From: Immersiella caudata
Taxonomy: Eukaryota > Ascomycota > Sordariomycetes > Sordariales > Lasiosphaeriaceae
DNA length: 64,000 nucleotides
Reading direction: 5' to 3'
Assembly: GCA_030512335.1 (NCBI GenBank)
Contig: JAULSU010000006.1
Location: 1,922,001-1,986,000 of the forward strand
Shown: positions 58,412 through 64,000 of the stretch, piece by piece
Numbering within the stretch: position 1 is the stretch's first letter
How the letters are laid out: each line of letters starts with the position of its first letter
Notes under the pieces: generated by a model
What the model saw: the letters and a program-made list of their open reading frames with translations, nothing else
What the model was told of the DNA's origin: nothing
Database searches by the model: none
Position numbers and translations under genes: made by a program

Positions 58412-59397
58412 GAATCAGAAAGTCAATGTCAGGGGTGCTTCATATACCCATAAGAGCCGAGCGACATACGCCCAGCAGAGTCATGTGCTGGTCGGGGGCT
58501 GCATTGTTACATCTGAAAGTTTGGGCGTTGCTATGATGATCAACCTAGATATGACGGATTTCGCAAGCTGCATATGACCATGGTGACACCAGCTGTATAG
58601 TCTCCGAGGGATTGAGTGAATGTGCGCGCCAAGCGAACCTGGAAAGACCTATAGGGAAAAGTCCGTCAGGATTATAAGACGCATGCTGTATTTGTTCTAC
58701 TTCAGCCCCTTTCGTGAATTTGCCATTTGGGCATTTGCGCAGATTCGGGTTTAGTCAAGGCCAAAGAGTAATATGTATGTGGAAAAAGGTGGGAGAGGTT
58801 TCATCGCCGTGCTTGGTGGGCAGATTTTATTCAAGGTGAGCTGTGGCTCGTGCGCAGCGTTGATTATGTCATCAGTCTCGGCTTTCAGCGTTCGAGAGTC
58901 CTCCCTGTAGTTTAACTCAAAACTTTTGATCGTGAAGGGGATTTAACAAATTCATAAAGATCAGCGAGCTCTGAAACACCCGTCCAACTTGTTTCCAGGT
59001 CGGGTGTCGAATAGATTTGGCCGGGGAGCTGTTTTCGCGGGCCGAAGCGAGCATCTTCACTCACTGCTGACCTCTGACGACGTGTGGCACATCCCACCCC
59101 AGCGTGCCTCCCGCCCGCAAAACGACGCATTGTAATTCCTTGACTCAAAGTCATCGTATAATATTTGCCTGGTTAGGGCTCGTAAAGGGGCTAAGGGGTG
59201 GTGCTAGTTCCTGCACAGGATCCGAAGCAACCCACCACGAGAGCATCGGGACTGAGAGAGAGAGGTGAGGGTGGGTTTGTCAAGACACGTATTGAGGATT
59301 CGGACCAACACCGAATTCTTGCCCTCTGCAACACCAGTGCGACGAACAAGAGGCGCCAGCAGCCACCCAAGCAATCGCTTCCCCCCAATTGCGAGCC
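58412..59397. other. Promoter region of rud3
   Basis: 986 bp between co-directional genes. TATAATATT at 59156-59164 is a possible TATA-like element about 235 bp before the rud3 ATG. Confidence 0.4.
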
Positions 59398-61292
59398 ATG
59401 TCGTCTTCCGGTGCGCCGACGGATTTGCCTGTCCAATCAGCTGGCCAAGGTATGGGTTCGTTGGCTGCATTTCGCTTCGTTGCGCTAATCGCCGCCATTG
59501 TAACGAACAGCTCCTCAGGGCTCTGCCTCGAGCAAGAAGAAGAACAACAAAAAGAAGAAAAATCCAAACACCAGCAACATTGCCAACGCAACAAAGCCAA
59601 AAGCCGAACTCGACGCGGCGAGCGGGAAGGATGGCGCAGGGAGCGCCGAGGTGGAGGACCAAGACGAACCAGCGACGCCGGTTTTGGTATGCACGATCTG
59701 TCCTCGCCCATAATTTTTAGCTGCATCTTTGATCGCTGACCCGGTCTGTCGCAGAGTGCGCCGCCGGTACAACAGGACGGGCCAGAAATGGCTTCCGAGC
59801 CAGACTCAATTGCAAACGCAGGCACAACCACCAACGGCCATGCCGGCGCGAACGGCGATTCCGCTGCCACCGACACCCCCACCACGAGTGCGAAGTTAGA
59901 AGCCATGTCGCAAGACCGCGAGGCCCTCCGGGCCGAGGTAGAACAGCTACGGAAGCAGCTTGAAAGCATACAGGAAACCCACGCACAGGAGGTTTCCCAG
60001 CTGAAGACCAACCTCGAGGAGTCAGAGGCCGCCAAGGAGCACGCTGAGACACAGTACCAGAACCTGCTCGGCCGTGTGGAGAAGATAAAAGAGACTCTGG
60101 GCGACCGGCTAAAGCGGGACAAGGCAGAGCTGGAGGAGGCCAAGGACCGGATCGAGGAGCTCGAAGCGCAGAACGAAGAGCTACAGCAGACGTCGCGTTC
60201 CGGCGATGAGGAGACGAACCGGCTACGCGCCGAGGTGCAGGAGCAGGCGCGCGAGCTAGCCAGCTTGCGCAGTAGGTCGAACCTCTCCCAGCAAAACTGG
60301 CTGAAGGAGAAGGAGGACATGACACGTCAGATGCAGCATCTGAGGAACGAGCTCGAGTCCACGAGCAACGCCATGGGGGAGTGGGAGGTTATTGCCCGTG
60401 AAGAGCGTTCTGTGCGCGAGAGCTTGGTCGAAAAGATGGCCGACCTCGAGGAGCAGCTTACTAACACACGAGAGGCTTACGAGAACGCCGCCGCCGAGCG
60501 AGACACGCAGGCGAGGCTCATTGACACGCAGCAAAGAGCGCTGCAAGAGCTTCAGGAGGTTAGGAAGAGGGAAAAGCGGGAGATGGTCGAGACGACAGAG
60601 GAGCAGCTGCAGGTGATGAAGGCGCAAGTTCAGGATGCCGATGCCAGGGCGGCTGCGGCCGAGTCGGCGAAGGGGGATCTCTCCAGGGAACTTGAGCGAA
60701 CAGCCCCATTTGAAAAGGAGGTCAAAGAAAAGAATCTTCTGATCGGCAAGCTGCGACACGAGGCTATCGTGCTGAACGACCACCTTACAAAAGCCCTCAA
60801 ATTCATCAAGAAGACGAAACCAGAGGAGACAATAGACAGGTGAGCCGGTCGTCCCGCTTTCTTACTCCACAGCTAGACATGACTAACAAATATCCGTTTA
60901 GACAAATTGTCACCAACCACGTCCTCCAATTCCTCGCCTTGGACCGCTCCGACCCCAAAAAGTTCCAGATCCTCCAGGTCATCGCGGGCCTCTTGAATTG
61001 GACCGAAGAGCAGCGCGAACAGGCGGGCTTAGCCAGGCCAGGTAGTGTAAGCCACACGCTCCGCTTGCCCGCGTCACCCTTCCACCGGACACCAAGCTCG
61101 CCCGCCTTGAACCAAGAGTTCTTCGCGGAGCCAACATCCGCCTCTGGCCGGGAATCCCTCGCCGATCTCTGGGCTGGCTTCCTCGAAAGGAGCGTCGAGG
61201 AGGCTGGTGTCAGCGGGAAAGCCCCGTCGAGGAAAGACAGCACCTCTAGCGTAGCGACCACTATTACAAGGCCTGATACGCGAGGGGTATGA
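59398..61292 (+). CDS. rud3: Golgi coiled-coil tether Rud3 (GMAP-210-like, GRAB domain)
   Basis: Four exons, 59398-59449, 59511-59686, 59755-60839 and 60902-61292, give 567 residues. Rud3 is a cis-Golgi golgin recruited by Arf1. After a disordered start with a Lys-rich patch (ASSKKKNNKKKKNPNTS) come about 280 residues of coiled coil (about 155-430: REALRAEVEQLRKQLESIQE and so on). The GRIP-related Arf-binding (GRAB) domain follows at about 436-485, TIDRQIVTNHVLQFLALDRS then KKFQILQVIAGLLNWTEEQR, interrupted by the last intron at the Arg codon. The tail is Ser/Pro-rich. All intron phases close. A true GRIP domain is absent, which separates it from Imh1-type golgins. Confidence 0.93.
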
Positions 61293-61790
61293 GGCCAGCC
61301 TAACAAGGGAGGCAAAGTGGTTATCGATGGCGGGCCTAAAGGCAAGGAGGCCAGTTTATCTATTTAATACTTCAACTGCGAGGCAGGGACGACCTCGTCC
61401 TATCGTGTGATTTGCGCTTTGGAAAGATGCCAGCTTTGTTTCGAGTCCGCAAGGATGGTGTCGGTATAGACGCCTCTTTCCTATCCCTTATTCATTCAGA
61501 GGCTATCATTGGGTTGGCGTTTTGAAAGCATTTGTAGCTATTCCGGGAGGGTAGATAAATGCTTTGCTCGAATGGCGTGAGAGCCTTGAGAGATATGGAT
61601 TGCTTGCTGCGTGTTGTGATATCAAGGACTGGAGAGCGAATGCAGTCCCCAGAGCAGATGTTTGAGTTTCAGTTTCTGAACAGAGCATGTTTCGCTCCTT
61701 GACTGTAAATCTATCATGAGGAAAACCCGCCCCAGTTACGGATATGTAAAGCATCTTATACACAATTTCTCAAATCGGCTGGAAACCTGT
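61293..61790. other. Convergent intergenic region
   Basis: 498 bp between the stops of rud3 and the membrane-protein gene. Presumably 3' UTRs; nothing else seen. Confidence 0.45.
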
Positions 61791-62917
61791 TCAATCCGCC
61801 AGTCCTGGCTGAAGCACATTCTGCGCATACGTCTCCGCGTCCTTGGTAATCGTCCGAATGTCAATCCGGTTCTCCAACGCATCATTAACGCCCTCGATCA
61901 CCTCCCTATCCTCCATCACATCCCTCATCAAATGCACCTCGTGACTCCAATACGCCGTGCCCCGTGTCCGCAGCTCATCGTCCCGAATCACCGTGTTCTT
62001 AACCACCCCCGCAGCGTTCAACTTACCCTTGATGCCCCCTAGCGCTCGCACCGCAAGCTCGACACGCTCCGCAGATGTTGCGGGGCTGGCAAATGCACGG
62101 TTCGTAGAGCTGAGGTACATGAGCCACCCGAGGAGACCGTCCAGGGCAGCGAGTGCGACGGCGCGGTAGAGACGGGCCGTCCAGAAGAAAAAGTCTAGCT
62201 CGTTTAGGCGCAGCGCACGGCTGTTAGCTTGATAGTTATATGTGCTGACGAAGTAAACGTCGAGAGCGGCTACGGAGACAGCGGCAATGGTGGCCGTTGT
62301 GCGCCAGGCGGCGCCTTCCCTGCCGGTGACGAGGTGTGATGTGACGATGGTGATGACGGTCAAGTTGACGAGGTGTGGTATGGCGAGGGAGGGGAGCGCG
62401 TAGTAGAGGTAGGAGGTGGGCTCGTCAGCGGAGCAGAAGGGGCAGCCGGCTAGAACCTCAGGGCCGAACTGTAAGTAGAGCAGACGGCTTTCGAGGTTGA
62501 CGAAGCGGGCGCGGAGGGCGGCATCGGTGGCGGTTAGGGCGCCGTCTGGACGGAGGGCCGCGAGACGGGTGAAGAGGACGTCTACGGGAATTTGGAGGCG
62601 GGATTGTGTCACGGTGAAGGCGTTCTCGGGGGCTAGGATAGGCAGGGTTCGCAGGAGGAAGAAGCATGCGGCGACGAAGAGGAGGAAAAGCGCGCGGGAG
62701 ACTTTCGGCGGGACAGGTCGGACTTTCAGACCGTGAGATTTGGGGCCGTTACGCGCGTTGCGGTAATAGCTGATGGCTTTGGGGAGTAAGGCTGGCCCGA
62801 AGAAGAGCAGAAGTGAGCGGATGCTTGACACGGTGTTAGCCGTCGCGGGAATTGGTAGAGCGGTCGGCTTGTGCCGGGTGAGTTTGGGATCTCTTACCTC
62901 CCCCAGGGTATCGCCAT
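61791..62917 (-). CDS. Fungal multi-pass membrane protein of unknown function
   Basis: Two exons, 62917-62898 (20 nt) and 62823-61791, give 350 residues. The short first exon changes the start to MAIPWGSIRSLLLFFGPALL, followed by PKAISYYRNAR, a form I recognise from conserved ascomycete proteins; an ORF-only model would wrongly begin MSSIRS. Hydrophobic segments lie at about 7-22, 50-68 (ALFLLFVAACFFLLRTLPIL), 148-168, 178-195 and 220-240. A CPFC motif (about 135) sits between the second and third. The C-terminal 100 residues are soluble and charged, with TRGTAYWSHEVHLMRDVMED. No enzyme family is recognised; some databases label relatives chorismate synthase, which nothing here supports. Confidence 0.8.
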
Positions 62918-63585
62918 GATCGCAAAGCTTGGGACCTCTTATGAGGCTACCCTATGAAAAAAAAATTTCAACGAATAGTTGTCATGAAGATTGTCTTTGT
63001 TGGCAGTCTGCAAATGCCACATCGCGATTGCACATTGCGAGGTGGAAGGATCAAAGGGACCACTTGGCCCCACCAACGAACCCTGGTCCAACCACGGCAC
63101 GCTAACCCTGCCGCATAGTCTTGCCAAGCAGTCCCGTGGCGGGCCCCACTTTCAGCCTCATCAAGAATTTCTGGTGCATAAATAGCTGGCTCTCGGCTTG
63201 AATTTCTTCTGAAGAAACATCCCTCACTTCAATACCCAACGGCAACGACGAGAAGCATATGGGCGCTCAAAATATACAAAGCATTAGTACATCACTCAAT
63301 GATCAGCCAGTCGACATGAATACCAGCGTTTATTTCATCCCCTCACCAATCCATGTGAATGCCGTTGCGACGAACGAAACTTGAACCACGGACGCAGTCC
63401 ATTTGGCACTTTCGAAGCTTTGGCGACCCCCCACGAGGGACTTGATGGTCGCCATAGTCAATAAGCAGCCTAGATCAAGCCCAAGTACTCTGCCAAGAGT
63501 CATCTCACGTAGTGTTACAGAGTCTTAGCTTCGGCCATGAGGATTCTTGTGTCAAAGTGCTGAGAGACATTCCGAATACTATCAT
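62918..63585. other. Intergenic region
   Basis: 668 bp holding the promoter of the membrane-protein gene and the get1 3' UTR. No further feature recognised. Confidence 0.45.
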
Positions 63586-63950
63586 CTACAAGTCTTTCTT
63601 GCCAGTAGAAGATGCTGTTCCAGCAGCAGTCTTTCCCTCGCCACTTGCCGGCACCGCCTGCCTTTGGCGGGATGACACAACGAGGCCGATAACGGCGGTG
63701 ATTGTATCGACCGCAAGCTTGAGGATCCCGTAGCAAGCCCACTGCCACACCACAATGCTCACACTTCCCATGGGAGCTTTGGGGAACGAGGCAAACCACT
63801 CGATGTAGTACGGCAGGCCATAAGGAAGCCAAAACATGGGCTCCTTGCTGTACCAAAACGGAAGAAACCACTGCACGCCCCGCGTCAAGACCAGTCGCAA
63901 TACGGTGAGATATCGATCGAAGCTCGCCCTGGAAGCGTCGAGTCCAGCCT
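63586..63950 (-). CDS. get1: GET complex subunit Get1 (WRB/CHD5 family), C-terminal exon
   Basis: Last coding exon; the 5' part lies beyond the right edge. Get1 and Get2 form the ER receptor that inserts tail-anchored proteins delivered by Get3. The exon starts at 63950 after a TTTCTTTGCAG acceptor with a TGCTAACC branch site upstream. It encodes about 121 residues: SFDRYLTVLRLVLTRGVQWF, FWYSKEPMFWLPYGLPYYIE, the hallmark WFASFPKAPMGSVSIVVWQWAC, a last membrane segment (ILKLAVDTITAVIGLVV) and a hydrophilic tail rich in Ala/Lys (GKTAAGTASSTGKKDL). The N-terminal membrane segment and the Get3-binding coiled coil are not in the window. Confidence 0.92.
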
Positions 63951-64000
63951 CTGCAAAGAAAAATCGGTTAGCATGCCACGTCTTCGTCATTATGCCTTTA
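63951..64000 (-). other. Intron of get1 running to the window edge
   Basis: Branch site TGCTAAC and acceptor TTTGCAG are visible at 63951-63975; the donor is probably at or beyond the right edge. Confidence 0.7.

Overview
The window is nuclear DNA of a filamentous ascomycete (Pezizomycotina), most likely a Sordariomycete. The evidence is short introns (about 45-130 nt) with GT..AG ends and CTRAY-like branch sites, GC-rich coding sequence with C-ending codons, single genes with their own promoters, and fungal-specific families (DUF3984, DUF3712, DUF726 hydrolase, fungal Ime2-like kinase). No bacterial, viral or transposon-derived genes, rRNA, tRNA or CRISPR arrays were recognised. Exon boundaries were set by hand from splice signals, reading phase and family knowledge; the phases close exactly for every multi-exon gene given here.

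Layout. 0-4.6 kb: sec17 (alpha-SNAP, cut by the left edge, -), a GatC-like mitochondrial amidotransferase subunit (+), and a DUF726 alpha/beta hydrolase (-). 5.4-10.6 kb: the PP1 regulator ypi1 (+) and a DENN-domain protein with a C1 zinc finger (-). 10.6-13.9 kb: gene-free. 13.9-17.5 kb: a TRAPPC13 homologue and an eight-exon KH-domain splicing protein (both -). 18.6-21 kb: ilv6 (+) and ornithine carbamoyltransferase (-), tail to tail. 22-24.8 kb: a DUF3712 membrane protein (+). 24.8-29.5 kb: gene-free, ahead of an Ime2/RCK-type kinase (+, 29.5-31.9 kb). 34-36.3 kb: an HSPA12-like Hsp70 (+). 38-44.4 kb: two fungal orphans and an ASCC1/AKAP7-like protein (all -). 45.4-46.1 kb: ypd1 (-). 46-50.3 kb: gene-free. 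50.3-51.5 kb: a DUF3984 protein (-). 52.5-58.4 kb: elp1 and nop15 (+). 59.4-61.3 kb: rud3 (+). 61.8-62.9 kb: an orphan membrane protein (-). 63.6 kb: the 3' part of get1 (-).

How the genes fit together. This is a housekeeping region, not a cluster. A membrane-trafficking theme recurs (sec17, DENN, TRAPPC13, rud3, get1, DUF726 hydrolase), beside tRNA/ribosome genes (gatC-like, elp1, nop15), signalling (ypi1, Ime2-like kinase, ypd1) and mitochondrial amino-acid synthesis (ilv6, OTC). Such scattering is normal for fungi and I do not infer an operon-like system.

I found no new multi-gene system. The observations I rate highest are: (1) six genes on both strands whose coding strand seems to turn from C/T-rich to G/A-rich towards the 3' end; (2) an exact Leu3 site beside an exact Gcn4/CPC1 site upstream of ilv6; (3) the KH splicing gene with a 22-nt exon and a possible KH-less isoform; (4) an HSPA12-like Hsp70 without a usual substrate domain; (5) a 40-bp near-palindrome in the long gene-free region before the Ime2-like kinase.
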